This document shows positions 20,247 through 28,520 of a stretch of 64,000 bases of DNA, in pieces (the stretch's first letter is position 1; each line of letters starts with the position of its first letter). The stretch lies in contig NZ_MUMH01000169.1 of NCBI RefSeq assembly GCF_002155965.1, positions 1 to 64,000 of the forward strand. The letters run 5' to 3'. Under the pieces are notes generated by a model. That model searched no databases. It saw only the letters and a list, made by a program, of their open reading frames with translations, and had not been told where the DNA came from. The position numbers and the translations under genes are program-made. This DNA comes from Allokutzneria sp. NRRL B-24872 (GTDB lineage Bacteria; Actinomycetota; Actinomycetes; Mycobacteriales; Pseudonocardiaceae).

Positions 20247-20773
20247 GTGCTGATCGTTATCACGGGCGATCACGTCCGTGGTGCATGGGCTCCCCACCAG
20301 CCGCGCCCCGCCAAGCAGTTCCCGAGCCTGAACAAGCAGGCCGTCACCCACCTCCGCTCCGCGACCCCCGCCGAGCGCGAATAGTGGCTGGCCAACCGCC
20401 GTCCCGCCCCGGAGGACTCCGCCGAGTGGTGGCGAACCCTGCTCGCCACGATCCGCGTCCGCGAGCAGGAGCGCCACGGTCCCGCGTGGCCGTGGCTGCC
20501 GCTCTACCGCTGGGCCCTCGACCACGCCGACCTCCCCGCCCACGAACGCGCCCTGCTGCTCGCCGACATCGCTCCCGCCGAGGCCGCACCGCTGTGCCAG
20601 GCCGCCCTGCCACCCATCACCACCGGCACCACCCCTTCAGCGATCCGCGCCACCCGCATCCGCCGCGCCCTCCAAGCCGCACTCCGCCACACGCCCCGCA
20701 CCTCACCAGCTAGAATCCCCTCATGCATCCCTCCCTCCCGCTCGCCTCATCGCGCGCCGGCGTGGTCTAGGCC
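20247..20773 (+). pseudogene. Decayed gene interrupted by an in-frame TAG
   Basis: A frame opening at GTG 20247 (VLIVITGDHVRGAWAPHQ, then QFPSLNKQAVTHLRSATPAE) meets TAG at 20382-20384. It continues in the same frame for over 100 codons with protein-like content: WLANRRPAPEDSAEWWRTLL, HGPAWPWLPLYRWALDHADL, ALLLADIAPAEAAPL. The tail becomes Ser/Pro-rich and runs into the palindromic element at 20776. Amphipathic, Trp-rich helices on both sides of the stop suggest one former coding sequence. No start or Shine-Dalgarno rescues the second half. Function and family unknown; the exact limits are uncertain. Confidence 0.4.
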
Positions 20774-20775
20774 TT

Positions 20776-20838
20776 CCCGTTTCGTACTCATAGCGGGATT
20801 TGGGAGCGCTCTCTTTCCCAAGTTGAGTACGAAACGGG
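20776..20838. repeat. Dispersed palindromic element, copy 1
   Basis: CCCGTTTCGTACTCA (20776-20790) and TGAGTACGAAACGGG (20824-20838) are a perfect 15-bp inverted repeat. Inside, TTGGGA and TCCCAA form a second stem around GCGCTCT. The same arms occur at 52449-52509 (complete) and 47149-47163 (left half only). This copy lies between converging reading directions and may also act as a bidirectional terminator. Confidence 0.75.
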
Positions 20839-20905
20839 TTTTGGCGTGCCTGGCGGGCGTTGAGGTGAGCGTGCGGGCGCCGGTTTTGGGGTGGTTGGGG
20901 ATGTG

Positions 20906-21721
20906 TCAGATCGGGGCGCCCAGCGTCAGCTCGCGGGTCACTACGGCGTGGAAGGTGTTGGGGGCACGGCCGGTGACGCGGTGGACGGTGTCGGTGGTGT
21001 AGTCCTCGCAGCCCTCAGCGATGGCGCGATCCAGGTCGGCGAGCAAGGTGGCGAAGGGCAGGGGGAGTTCCGCGGCCATGTGATCGCGGAGTTGTGCGGG
21101 AGTCACCGCGCGGTGGACGACAGGGCGGCCGGTGACCGCCGCAACGGTGGCGGCGATGTCGTCGTAGGTGAGCGTCTCGGGACCGGTGAGCACGAAGTCG
21201 GTGTTCGGCGCGCGCTCGGCGGTGAGGGCGTGCACGGCGACGGCCGCGATGTCGTCGGCGTCGACGAAACCGACGCGGCCCCGACCGGTCGCGGTGAGGA
21301 CGACGCCCTGGTCGCGGATGCTGCGGGCATGGACGTGTTCGCCGGTGAAGTTCTGCATGAACCACGTGGGCCGCAGCACCGCCCACTCGGCGAAAAGGCC
21401 AGGTAGCGCCGCGTGCACGATTCCTGCGACCGGGCCGCCTTCAGGCGTCACGGAGGCGCTGAGCAGCACGGCGCGGCGCACTCCGGCATCGCGCGCCTGC
21501 TGGAGGAACGGCAGCATGACCGCGGCCGGATCGAGGTCGCCGACGGGCGGGACGAGGTAGGCGCGGTCGGCTCCGGTGAGGACGTCGGCGTAGGTGGTGG
21601 GCTCGTACCAGTCGAAGCCGGTGCGGCGGCTGGCGGGGTTGACGTCGTGACCGGCCGCGCGGAGCTGAGCGGTGACGCGGCTGCCGGTGGTGCCTGTGGC
21701 TCCGATGACCAGAACGCTCAT
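20906..21721 (-). CDS. NmrA-like NAD(P)-binding SDR family oxidoreductase
   Basis: Predicted 271-residue atypical SDR of the NmrA/TMR (YtfG-like) type. The dinucleotide-binding motif GATGTTGSRV follows the first strand (MSVLVIGATGTTG). The rest shows the family layout (RAVLLSASV, AVLRPTWFMQNFT, DDIAAVAVHAL, VLTGPETLTYDDIA). The catalytic YxxxK of classical SDRs is absent, as usual for NmrA, so it may reduce quinones or act as a redox sensor. The ATG overlaps the SnoaL stop upstream; the pair is divergent from a TetR gene and presumably under its control. Confidence 0.8.
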   Translation of the reverse strand: MSVLVIGATGTTGSRVTAQLRAAGHDVNPASRRTGFDWYEPTTYADVLTGADRAYLVPPVGDLDPAAVMLPFLQQARDAGVRRAVLLSASVTPEGGPVAGIVHAALPGLFAEWAVLRPTWFMQNFTGEHVHARSIRDQGVVLTATGRGRVGFVDADDIAAVAVHALTAERAPNTDFVLTGPETLTYDDIAATVAAVTGRPVVHRAVTPAQLRDHMAAELPLPFATLLADLDRAIAEGCEDYTTDTVHRVTGRAPNTFHAVVTRELTLGAPI

Positions 21722-22122
21722 CGCGCACCCCCGGTGAAGTCGGGGACGCCGAGCGGGTTCCAGTAGTCGCGGCAGGCGGTGATCTTGCCGTCGAGCACGG
21801 TCACGACGTGGACGTAGTTCATGTCGTAGGTGGTGTCGCTCTGCACGAGGCGGCCGACTCCGCGCAGCTCGACGATGATCGTTGTCGGGTCAGTGGTCTC
21901 GTGGAAGCGCACGTCGGGGAAGTCGTGCAGCTCGATGTGGTCGGGGTAGCCGCTCAGGTACTCGGCGAGCGCCTTCCTCCCGTCCAGCCGTTTCGGCCAG
22001 CCCGGTGGCGCGAACGGGAACTCCATCGCGCAGTCCTGCGCCCACAGCTCGACCCATGCGGCGAAGTCGTTGGCCCGCAACAGGCTCAGCCCGTGCCGGT
22101 ACAGCTCGACCGGTGTGGTCAT
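21718..22122 (-). CDS. SnoaL-like nuclear transport factor 2 family protein
   Basis: Predicted 134-residue cone-fold protein: ELYRHGLSLLRANDFAAWVE, MEFPFAPPGWPKRLDG, IIVELRG and DGKITACRDYWNPLG are characteristic of SnoaL-like proteins, which include polyketide cyclases, isomerases and many unassigned enzymes. I chose the ATG at 22122 because GGAG lies 6 bp upstream; an ATG at 22134 has no such site. It begins a two-gene operon with the NmrA-like gene (ATGA overlap). Two 15-bp palindromes upstream face the TetR gene. A relative with the same motifs lies at 47.2 kb. Confidence 0.8.
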   Translation of the reverse strand: MTTPVELYRHGLSLLRANDFAAWVELWAQDCAMEFPFAPPGWPKRLDGRKALAEYLSGYPDHIELHDFPDVRFHETTDPTTIIVELRGVGRLVQSDTTYDMNYVHVVTVLDGKITACRDYWNPLGVPDFTGGAR

Positions 22123-22145
22123 GACCGTCTCCATCCCTTACGATT

Positions 22146-22190
22146 CGGACCCGAGGTCCGTTTCAGCCGACAATACGGACCCGGGGTCCG
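22146..22190. promoter_or_regulatory. Paired TetR operators
   Basis: CGGACC-CGA-GGTCCG (22146-22160) and CGGACC-CGG-GGTCCG (22176-22190) are 15-bp dyads with identical 6-bp arms, exactly 30 bp apart (about three helical turns). They fill the gap between the SnoaL/NmrA operon and the divergent TetR gene, the expected place for autoregulation. Confidence 0.7.
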
Positions 22191-22210
22191 GATCGCAACG
22201 GAGGAGTCGC

Positions 22211-22813
22211 ATGACCGAGCCCAGCGCCGGGCGCAGGCCGCGCAAGGACGCCACCCGCAACCGGGCGGCCCTGTTCGCCGCCGCCGACGAGCTCTTCCTC
22301 CGCTGCGCGACCCCGGAGGAGGTCACGATGGCCGACATCGCCACCGCCGCCGGGGTCGGCAAGGCCACGCTCTTCCGCGCCTTCGGTGACCGCACCGGGC
22401 TCATCCAGGCCCTGCACGCCGCGCGCATGGAGCCGTTGCGGGCCGCCATCGCCGAGGGGCCACCGCCACTGGGGCCGCAAACACCGCCCGCACAACGTGT
22501 TCCGGCGCTGTTGGACGCGGTGTTGTGCTTCAAGCTCGACAACCGCCACCTCGCGCTCGCGCTGGAGCAGGCCGGTAGCGGAAGTCCTTACAGCGCCGAG
22601 CACTACGAGCACTGGCACACCCTGCTGCGCGAACTGCTGGAGCAGATCCCGGCCGTGGACGACGGGGACTTCACCGCGCACGCGCTGCTGGCCGCCACGC
22701 GCGCCGACCTGGTGGAGTACCTGGCCGGGGCCAAAGACGTTCCACGGGAACGGATGCGCACGCAGCTGGCGTCCTTGGTGGGACAGTTGATCACGCGGGG
22801 GAGCGGGACGTGA
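22211..22813 (+). CDS. TetR/AcrR family transcriptional regulator
   Basis: Predicted 200-residue repressor. The N-terminal HTH (VTMADIATAAGVGKATLFRA FGDRTGL) is typical, preceded by the basic leader GRRPRKDATRNRAALFAAAD. The C-terminal ligand domain has no recognised class. GGAGGAG lies before the ATG. It faces the SnoaL/NmrA operon across two near-identical 15-bp palindromes, so it very probably represses both itself and that operon and is released by a small aromatic or quinone-like ligand; that ligand class is a guess. Confidence 0.85.
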   Translation: MTEPSAGRRPRKDATRNRAALFAAADELFLRCATPEEVTMADIATAAGVGKATLFRAFGDRTGLIQALHAARMEPLRAAIAEGPPPLGPQTPPAQRVPALLDAVLCFKLDNRHLALALEQAGSGSPYSAEHYEHWHTLLRELLEQIPAVDDGDFTAHALLAATRADLVEYLAGAKDVPRERMRTQLASLVGQLITRGSGT

Positions 22814-23020
22814 TCCAGCCACGAAACGCTAACGAACAGGTGTTTCCGCTTCGGTAACCGCCGGCGCCCGGCGCATGCTTGTTTCGGCTTCAACAACAAG
22901 CGTCCCGGGAAGTCCACTGTGGACTTGCCGGTCGGGTTGTCACGATGACGACAGCAGGGTGCGGCAGGGGCGCCCTCCTGGCGTTTGCGCCATTGGTGGG
23001 GCGTGATCGTGGCACCACTC

Positions 23021-23070
23021 CGACCGTTCGGGCCCCCTTCTCGTGTCGGGTAAGGGGGCCCGAACGGTCG
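23021..23070. repeat. Perfect 19-bp inverted repeat in a 358-bp gene-free stretch
   Basis: CGACCGTTCGGGCCCCCTT (23021-23039) and AAGGGGGCCCGAACGGTCG (23052-23070) are exact complements around a 12-nt loop. The stretch 22814-23171 holds no credible gene. The hairpin lies 208 bp after the TetR stop and 102 bp before the small gene at 23172; neither side has a T-run, so a role other than simple termination is possible. Confidence 0.6.
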
Positions 23071-23171
23071 TGCGTAAGGGGTCGTAAGGCCCGAAGCACG
23101 TGATCGTCCGATGTCCAGCCCCATGCCTTACGGCAACTCTGGTGACCACACCGAGAGCGAAGGGGTCCGAG

Positions 23172-23300
23172 ATGGACATGTGGAACCAGGAACAGGTCAA
23201 GGCCGAGGTCGCCTACCGCCGCGAGCGCGCGCTGCGCACCGGCCGCCGCGTCCGCGTCGCCGCCAAACGGCGTTGGTGGGTGCGGGGGAAGGCCACCTAG
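23172..23300 (+). CDS. Small basic protein (42 residues)
   Basis: The 42-residue product is MDMWNQEQVKAEVAYRRERA followed by a strongly basic tail with RVRVAAKRRWWVRGK. Small proteins of this shape, with an N-terminal amphipathic helix (AEVxYRRER) and a basic Trp-containing tail, are frequent in actinobacteria and unassigned. AAGGGG lies about 9 bp before the ATG, and a strong terminator with a T-rich tract follows directly, supporting a genuine one-gene transcript. It could bind nucleic acid or the inner membrane face. Confidence 0.65.
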   Translation: MDMWNQEQVKAEVAYRRERALRTGRRVRVAAKRRWWVRGKAT

Positions 23301-23322
23301 CGCGTCTGACCGCGCACCACCC

Positions 23323-23360
23323 GGCCGCTGGGGAAGATCGGGCCCCAGCGGCCATTTTCT
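23323..23360 (+). terminator. Strong intrinsic terminator
   Basis: GGCCGCTGGGG (23323-23333) and CCCCAGCGGCC (23343-23353) make a perfect 11-bp stem with a 9-nt loop, followed by ATTTTCTT. It lies 22 bp after the small basic gene and 40 bp before the convergent LysR gene end. Confidence 0.85.
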
Positions 23361-23399
23361 TGTGCCCGGCGTTGCGTAACCAATGCCACATCGGGTCGT

Positions 23400-24386
23400 T
23401 CAGTCCGCGCTGAGGAGGTTGAGGGGCGCATCACTCGGAGGCGGAGGGGCCGATGTCTTTGCTCGCGTCGTGGGGGTGAGGAAGTCGCTGGCCACGGCCT
23501 CGCACGCGGCGGTCAACGCGGCGAGCGCCGGAGGCAGCAGCGGGTTGGTGTTGGCGGTGCGGTGCAGCGCGAGGACGGTGCGCCGCACGGGATCGCCTGC
23601 TGGTCGAAGCGCACGGACCGCGGAACCGGCTTGGTGCCCCAACGCGGGCACGAGCGCCACGCCGACGCCTGCGGACACCAAGCCCTGGACGACGTCGTAG
23701 TCGTTGCTGCGGTAAGCGATGCGCGGCACGAAATCGTGGGCGGCGCACAACCGCAGCAAGCACGTCGAGCCCGCTGAGCCGTCGCGGCTGGCGATCCACG
23801 TGGCCTCGCGCAAAGACTCCAGCGGCACCCGCGAGCCCTGGGCCGCAGAGTGCGAGGCGGGCAGGAGAACGACGAGGGATTCCTCCAGCAGCGCGGTCGC
23901 GGTCAGCTCATCCGGCCAGCTGCGCGGCACGAGGTCGTAGGCGTAGACCAAAGCGATGTCGAGGTCTCCGCGCAGCACGGCGGGCAGGCAGTCGTCGGGC
24001 TCGTTCTCATCGAGCAGGATCTCCGCCTCAGGCCGCTCATGGGTCAGGTTGGCGATGGCGTGCGGAACGACGCGCGCGCCGGCGGTGGGGAAAGTGCCCA
24101 GCCGAAGCCGCCCGAGCCGCCCGGAGGTGAACGCGCGGAGCTCCTCCTCCAAGCCCTCCAAGGCGGCGAGGAGTTCGGCGCCGCGCTCGGCGATGAAGTG
24201 GGCGGCGTCGGCGGTGCGGACGCTGTGCGCTGACCGCTCGAACAGCGGGATGCCGATGGCTCGCTCCAGCGCGGAGATCTGCTGGGACACCGCCGACGGG
24301 GTGTAGCCGAGTTCGCGTGCGGCCTCGGCGAAGGACCCGGTGCGCACCACGACGGACAGCGTGCGCAGGTGCAACGGGTTGAGCAT
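23400..24386 (-). CDS. LysR family transcriptional regulator
   Basis: Predicted 328-residue LTTR. The N-terminal winged HTH (HLRTLSVVVRTGSFAEAARE LGYTPSAVSQQISALERAI) starts at residue 4, and a periplasmic-binding-like effector domain follows. A Pro/Ser-rich tail (TTRAKTSAPPPPSDAP) extends past the usual end. ATG 24386 gives the standard LTTR N-terminus; a GTG two codons earlier is possible. The gene is divergent from the aldehyde dehydrogenase operon across about 100 bp with a dyad, and probably activates that lysine/pipecolate operon in response to a pathway amino acid. Confidence 0.88.
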   Translation of the reverse strand: MLNPLHLRTLSVVVRTGSFAEAARELGYTPSAVSQQISALERAIGIPLFERSAHSVRTADAAHFIAERGAELLAALEGLEEELRAFTSGRLGRLRLGTFPTAGARVVPHAIANLTHERPEAEILLDENEPDDCLPAVLRGDLDIALVYAYDLVPRSWPDELTATALLEESLVVLLPASHSAAQGSRVPLESLREATWIASRDGSAGSTCLLRLCAAHDFVPRIAYRSNDYDVVQGLVSAGVGVALVPALGHQAGSAVRALRPAGDPVRRTVLALHRTANTNPLLPPALAALTAACEAVASDFLTPTTRAKTSAPPPPSDAPLNLLSAD

Positions 24387-24431
24387 CAGCACAACTTACG
24401 CTCAAGGACACCAGCTCGCGGTCTGCTCCCT

Positions 24432-24459
24432 CTTGGCGTGGCCGGGCTCCACCGCCAAG
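24432..24459. promoter_or_regulatory. Candidate LysR-type binding dyad
   Basis: CTTGGCGTGG (24432-24441) and CCACCGCCAAG (24449-24459) form an inverted repeat with a one-base bulge, 30 bp upstream of the operon start and 45 bp upstream of the LysR gene. The position suits an LTTR activation site. Confidence 0.35.
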
Positions 24460-24489
24460 GTGGGGTGAGGCCCCCAGGAAGGACTCTTC

Positions 24490-26034
24490 GTGTCTCGTCT
24501 TGCCTCCGTTGTCGCAGGCGCCCCCGTGTCGGGCAGCTCCGTCTACCGCTCGACCAACCCGTCCGACACCGCTGACCTGGTCGCGGAGGTCGAGCTGGGC
24601 GACGCGGGCACCTTCGTGAAAGCGGCGGAGGCGGCCAAGGCTGCGCAGCGGGAGTGGGCGCGGGTCCCGGCTCCGGTGCGCGGCCAGGTGATCGCCAACA
24701 TCGGCCGCTTGGTGTCGGCGAACGCGGACGCGCTGGCGCGGCTGGTGACCCGCGAGATCGGCAAGCCGCTGGCGGAGGCACGCGGCGAGGTGCAGGAGAT
24801 CGTCGACACCTGCGACTTCTTCCTCGGCGAGGGCCGCCGCATGTACGGGCAGACCGTGCCGTCGGAGATGCCGGACAAGCAGCTGTTCACCTTCCGCGCG
24901 CCGGTCGGCGTGGCGGCGGTGATCACGGCGGGGAACTTCCCCGTGGCGGTGCCGTCCTGGTACCTGGTGCCCGCGCTGCTCTGCGGCAACGCCGTGGTGT
25001 GGAAGCCCGCCGAGTACGCCTCGGCGAGCGCGAAGGCGGTGTTCGACCTGTTCACCCGTGGCGGCCTGCCCGAGGGGGTGCTGAACCTGGTCTTCGCCGA
25101 CGGGTCGGAGACCTTCAGCGGCCTGGAGCGCTCGCTGGAGCACGGGTTGGTGCAGAAGGTCGGCTTCACCGGGTCGAGCGAGGTGGGTTCACGCGTCGGT
25201 GAGCTGTGCGGGCGTCACCTCCAGACGCCGTGCCTGGAGCTGGGCGGCAAGAACCCGATGGTGGTCACCGAGGACGCGAACCTGGAGTTGGCGGTGGAGG
25301 GCGCGCTGTTCTCCGGCTTCGGCACCGCCGGGCAGCGCTGCACCTCGCTGGGCACCGCGATCGTGCACGAGTCGGTGCACGCTGAGTTCCTGGACCGCCT
25401 GGTCACCGCGACCGAAGCGGCGCGCGTGGGCGATCCGGCGCAGGACGTGCTGTTCGGGCCGTTGCTGGACGCGCGTTTCGCGGAGAACCACGAGCGGCAC
25501 CTGGGGTGGATCGGCGAGCACCACCGCGCGCTGGGCTCCACGGGCACGGGCCGGATCACCTCGGCCAACCCGCGCAAGGACTTCGTCGGTGATCCCGAGG
25601 CGGGGCTGTTCTACCACCCGGTGATCGTGGACGGGGTGCGCTCCGACGACCGGATCTTCCTGGAGGAGACCTTCGGCCCGCTCATCGGCGTGACGACCTA
25701 CCGCGAGCTTGACGAGGCGGTTGAGCTGGGCAATCTTCCGGGCTACGGCCTGTCGTGCTCGATCTACACGACCGACCCGGCGAAGGCGTTCCGCTTCCGG
25801 GACGGCATCGGCGCGGGCATGGTGAGCGTGAACAACTCGACCTCGGGCGCGGAGGCGCACCTGCCCTTCGGCGGCAACGGGCGTTCGGGCAACGGCTCGC
25901 GGCAGTCCGGGGTGTGGGTGCTGGACCAGTTCACCCGCTGGCAGTCGATGAACTGGGACTACTCGGGCAAGTTGCAGAAGGCGCAGATGGACGTGCTGGA
26001 GGTCTCCGCCGACCTGGACTTCCGGTTGTCCTAA
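24490..26034 (+). CDS. ALDH7-family alpha-aminoadipate semialdehyde dehydrogenase
   Basis: Predicted 514-residue NAD(P)-dependent aldehyde dehydrogenase. The cofactor loop GFTGSSEVGSRVGELC, catalytic Glu in LELGGKNPMVV and catalytic Cys in GTAGQRCTSLG are present. The GTAGQRCT motif and the C-terminal NNSTSGAEAHLPFGGNGRSG region, followed by DQFTRWQSMNWDYSGKLQ, are the ALDH7 (antiquitin/Pcd/AmaB) pattern; that family oxidises 2-aminoadipate 6-semialdehyde (in equilibrium with piperideine-6-carboxylate) to 2-aminoadipate. Start is GTG behind AGGAAGGA. First gene of a four-gene operon; the next gene starts on the base after its stop. Confidence 0.8.
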   Translation: MSRLASVVAGAPVSGSSVYRSTNPSDTADLVAEVELGDAGTFVKAAEAAKAAQREWARVPAPVRGQVIANIGRLVSANADALARLVTREIGKPLAEARGEVQEIVDTCDFFLGEGRRMYGQTVPSEMPDKQLFTFRAPVGVAAVITAGNFPVAVPSWYLVPALLCGNAVVWKPAEYASASAKAVFDLFTRGGLPEGVLNLVFADGSETFSGLERSLEHGLVQKVGFTGSSEVGSRVGELCGRHLQTPCLELGGKNPMVVTEDANLELAVEGALFSGFGTAGQRCTSLGTAIVHESVHAEFLDRLVTATEAARVGDPAQDVLFGPLLDARFAENHERHLGWIGEHHRALGSTGTGRITSANPRKDFVGDPEAGLFYHPVIVDGVRSDDRIFLEETFGPLIGVTTYRELDEAVELGNLPGYGLSCSIYTTDPAKAFRFRDGIGAGMVSVNNSTSGAEAHLPFGGNGRSGNGSRQSGVWVLDQFTRWQSMNWDYSGKLQKAQMDVLEVSADLDFRLS

Positions 26035-27177
26035 GTGGACACAGCGCGGGTGGTGATCGTCGGCGGCGGGGTGATGGGCGTGAGCATCGCCTTTCACCTC
26101 GCCGAGGCCGGGGTGCGCGACGTGCTGCTGCTGGAGCGCGCCGAGCTGGGGTCGGGCTCGACGTGCAAGGCGGCGGGCGGGGTCCGTGCCCAGTTCTCCG
26201 ACGAGATCAACATCGCGCTGGGCGCGCGCAGCCTCGCCGCGTTCGCCCGCTTCGCCGAACGCCCAGGTCAGCAGATCGACCTGCACCGCGACGGCTACCT
26301 CTTCCTGCTCTCGCGGCCGGAGGACGTGGCCGCGTTCGAGCGGAACGTGGCGTTGCAGAACTCCCTCGGCGTGCCGAGCCGCATGATCGACGTCGCCGAA
26401 GCCCGTCGCTTATCGCCGCTGATCGACACCGACGGACTGCTCGCGGCGGCGTTCTCTCCCGAGGACGGGCACTGCACGCCGGAGTCGGTGGTGCTCGGCT
26501 ACGCCACGGCCGCGCGGCGGCTTGGAGCGCGGCTGCGCACGCACGTCACGGTGACCGGCATCGAGACCGCTGGTGGCGAGGTGCGCGCGGTGCACACCGA
26601 CCAGGGCCCGATCACCACGGACACCGTGATCTGCACGGCGGGCGCATGGTCGCGCGAGGTCGGCGCGATGGTAAGCGTTGATCTGCCGGTGACGCCGTTG
26701 CGGAGGCAGATCCTGGTCACCGAGCCGATCTCCGACCTGCCGCCGGAGCTGGCGTTCACCATCGACTTCGCGAGCACCTTCTACTTCCACCGCGAGGGCC
26801 GCGGCCTGCTCATGGGCATGTCCGATCCCGACCAGGAGCCCGGCTTCCACCTGCACCGCGACGACGCCTGGCTGCCCGGGCTCGCCGAGGCGATGCGGCG
26901 GCGCGCGCCCGGCCTGCTGGACGTGGGCGTGGCCTCGGGCTGGGCCGGGTTGTACGAGGTCACCCCCGATCACAACGCGCTGATCGGCGAGGCCGCCTCG
27001 GTCGGCCGATTCCTGTACGCGACCGGTTTCTCCGGGCACGGGTTCCTCCAGGGGCCCGCGGTCGGCGAGGTGGTGCGCGATCTCTACCTCCAACGAACTC
27101 CGGTGATCGACGTGGCGAGCCTGAGCGCCCAGCGCTTCGGCTCGGACGAGCACCGGCCCGAACTCAACTGCGTGTAG
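26035..27177 (+). CDS. FAD-dependent amino acid oxidase (DAO family), probable pipecolate/imino acid oxidase
   Basis: Predicted 380-residue flavoprotein. The N-terminal dinucleotide-binding motif VVIVGGGVMGVSIAFHLAE and a GSTCKAAGG segment place it in the DAO/sarcosine oxidase family. The C-terminal GWAGLYEVTPDHNALIGE and GFSGHGFLQGPAVGEVV complete the FAD site. Family members oxidise secondary or D-amino acids. Between an ALDH7 enzyme and downstream oxoadipate-type genes, L-pipecolate oxidase (giving piperideine-6-carboxylate) is the best reading, though sarcosine- or proline-type substrates fit the fold too. GTG 26035 follows the upstream TAA with no gap, which implies coupling. Confidence 0.72.
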   Translation: MDTARVVIVGGGVMGVSIAFHLAEAGVRDVLLLERAELGSGSTCKAAGGVRAQFSDEINIALGARSLAAFARFAERPGQQIDLHRDGYLFLLSRPEDVAAFERNVALQNSLGVPSRMIDVAEARRLSPLIDTDGLLAAAFSPEDGHCTPESVVLGYATAARRLGARLRTHVTVTGIETAGGEVRAVHTDQGPITTDTVICTAGAWSREVGAMVSVDLPVTPLRRQILVTEPISDLPPELAFTIDFASTFYFHREGRGLLMGMSDPDQEPGFHLHRDDAWLPGLAEAMRRRAPGLLDVGVASGWAGLYEVTPDHNALIGEAASVGRFLYATGFSGHGFLQGPAVGEVVRDLYLQRTPVIDVASLSAQRFGSDEHRPELNCV

Positions 27178-27185
27178 GAGTGGTG

Positions 27186-28517
27186 ATGGCGGAGTTCATG
27201 TGGGAGTTGCAGCCTCGGGCGGAGGCACTGGTCGACGAGCTGGTCGACGCGGCGGTGCTCAACAGTCCGAGGTTGTCGGCGCTCGCGCGGAGCCTGGGCG
27301 CGCGGACCTCGACGCGGTTGCAGGACTGGCTGGACCACATCGGCGGCCCAGTCACCGACGAGCAGCTGACCGAGGTCGGCTACGCCGAGGTGCAGCCCGA
27401 CCTGTGGCGGCACCCCGGCGCTCAGCTGCCCGCGATCGTGCCCAGCGACCGGCGCCTGGTGGCGTTGCGGGTGGACGACGCGGGGGTGTTCGCGGTCGCG
27501 CAGGGCTCGGCGGCCGGTGTGCAGGGCAGCCCGCGCTCAGGCTTCCGCAGCGCGGTGGTCTCGGGCTCGGACGCGGTGGTGATCGCGGGTGTGGAGCGGC
27601 GGTCGTGGTCGTGCGGGGTGACTCCGCAGGAGTTCGATCCGGGCGAGGTGCTGCGCTCGGCGCAGGCGTGGCGGCTGCTCGCGGAGCGCCCGCGCGGCTC
27701 CGGCGGAGCCGAGGAGGTGAGCGCGGCGACGGAGCTGATGGGCCAGGTGGTGAAGCTCGTCGGCGCGGACCTGGCGGCGAGCTACTTCCTGGAGTTGGAG
27801 CGGCAGTACTGGCAGCGCCGCAACACAGCCGCGGTGCTCCAGCACTCGCGCCAGGACCGCCTCGGCCTGGGCTGGGGCAACAACGACCACCACACGTTCC
27901 GGTCGAGCCGGGCGTGCTTCGATCGGTTGATCACCCTGCTCACGACCTTGGGTTTTGCTGTCAGGGAGCGCTTCTACGCTGGCGCCGAGGCGGGGTGGGG
28001 CGCGCAGGTCCTGGAGCACCCCGGCTGTGGTGGAGTGATCTTCGCCGACGTCGATCTCAACCCCGCCGACGTGGATCTGGACTTCGCTCACGTGGAGTTG
28101 GCCGAGGGCGGCAAGCTCGGGACGGTCGGCCTGTGGTGCGCGCTGCACGGCGAGTCGATCCTGGCGGCGGGCATGCACCACCTGGAGGGCCAGTTCGACT
28201 TCGACCGGCTCCGCGAGGACCTCGGTGTGCTCGGCGTCGGGCACATGAAGCCCTTCTCCGACTTCCCGCACCTGCGGCAGGCCTTCACCGAGGCGGAGCG
28301 GTGGCCCGTGCGGCAGCTGCGGCTGGCGGAGCTGGTCGCGGCCGGGCAGATCAGCGAGGAGACCGCCGAGGAGTTCGGCAGGCTCGGCGCGGCGGGCTCG
28401 CACCTGGAGAACCTGGCCCGGCGCGGCGGCTTCAAGGGCTTCAACCAGCACAACGTCTCCACGACGATGCGCGCGACCGATCCCCGGATCTACCGGCCCG
28501 TGAACGCGGGTGAGTGA
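27186..28517 (+). CDS. Probable DUF1338/VOC-type 2-oxoadipate dioxygenase/decarboxylase (HglS-like)
   Basis: Predicted 443-residue cytosolic protein. The HH-T-F-R element in WGNNDHHTFRSSRACFDRL matches the His-x3-Arg spacing of a DUF1338 metal/substrate motif, and AHVELAEGGKLGTVGLWCA could supply the Glu ligand of a VOC-like fold. HglS turns 2-oxoadipate into D-2-hydroxyglutarate in lysine breakdown, which fits the ALDH7 enzyme two genes upstream. The match is by motif and context, and the C-terminus (GFKGFNQHNVSTTMRATDP) departs from the HglS form I know. ATG 27186 has AGGAG 5 bp upstream; GTGs at 27180 and 27183 are in frame. Alternative: an unnamed metalloprotein of the same pathway. Confidence 0.5.
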   Translation: MAEFMWELQPRAEALVDELVDAAVLNSPRLSALARSLGARTSTRLQDWLDHIGGPVTDEQLTEVGYAEVQPDLWRHPGAQLPAIVPSDRRLVALRVDDAGVFAVAQGSAAGVQGSPRSGFRSAVVSGSDAVVIAGVERRSWSCGVTPQEFDPGEVLRSAQAWRLLAERPRGSGGAEEVSAATELMGQVVKLVGADLAASYFLELERQYWQRRNTAAVLQHSRQDRLGLGWGNNDHHTFRSSRACFDRLITLLTTLGFAVRERFYAGAEAGWGAQVLEHPGCGGVIFADVDLNPADVDLDFAHVELAEGGKLGTVGLWCALHGESILAAGMHHLEGQFDFDRLREDLGVLGVGHMKPFSDFPHLRQAFTEAERWPVRQLRLAELVAAGQISEETAEEFGRLGAAGSHLENLARRGGFKGFNQHNVSTTMRATDPRIYRPVNAGE

Positions 28518-28520
28518 GCC

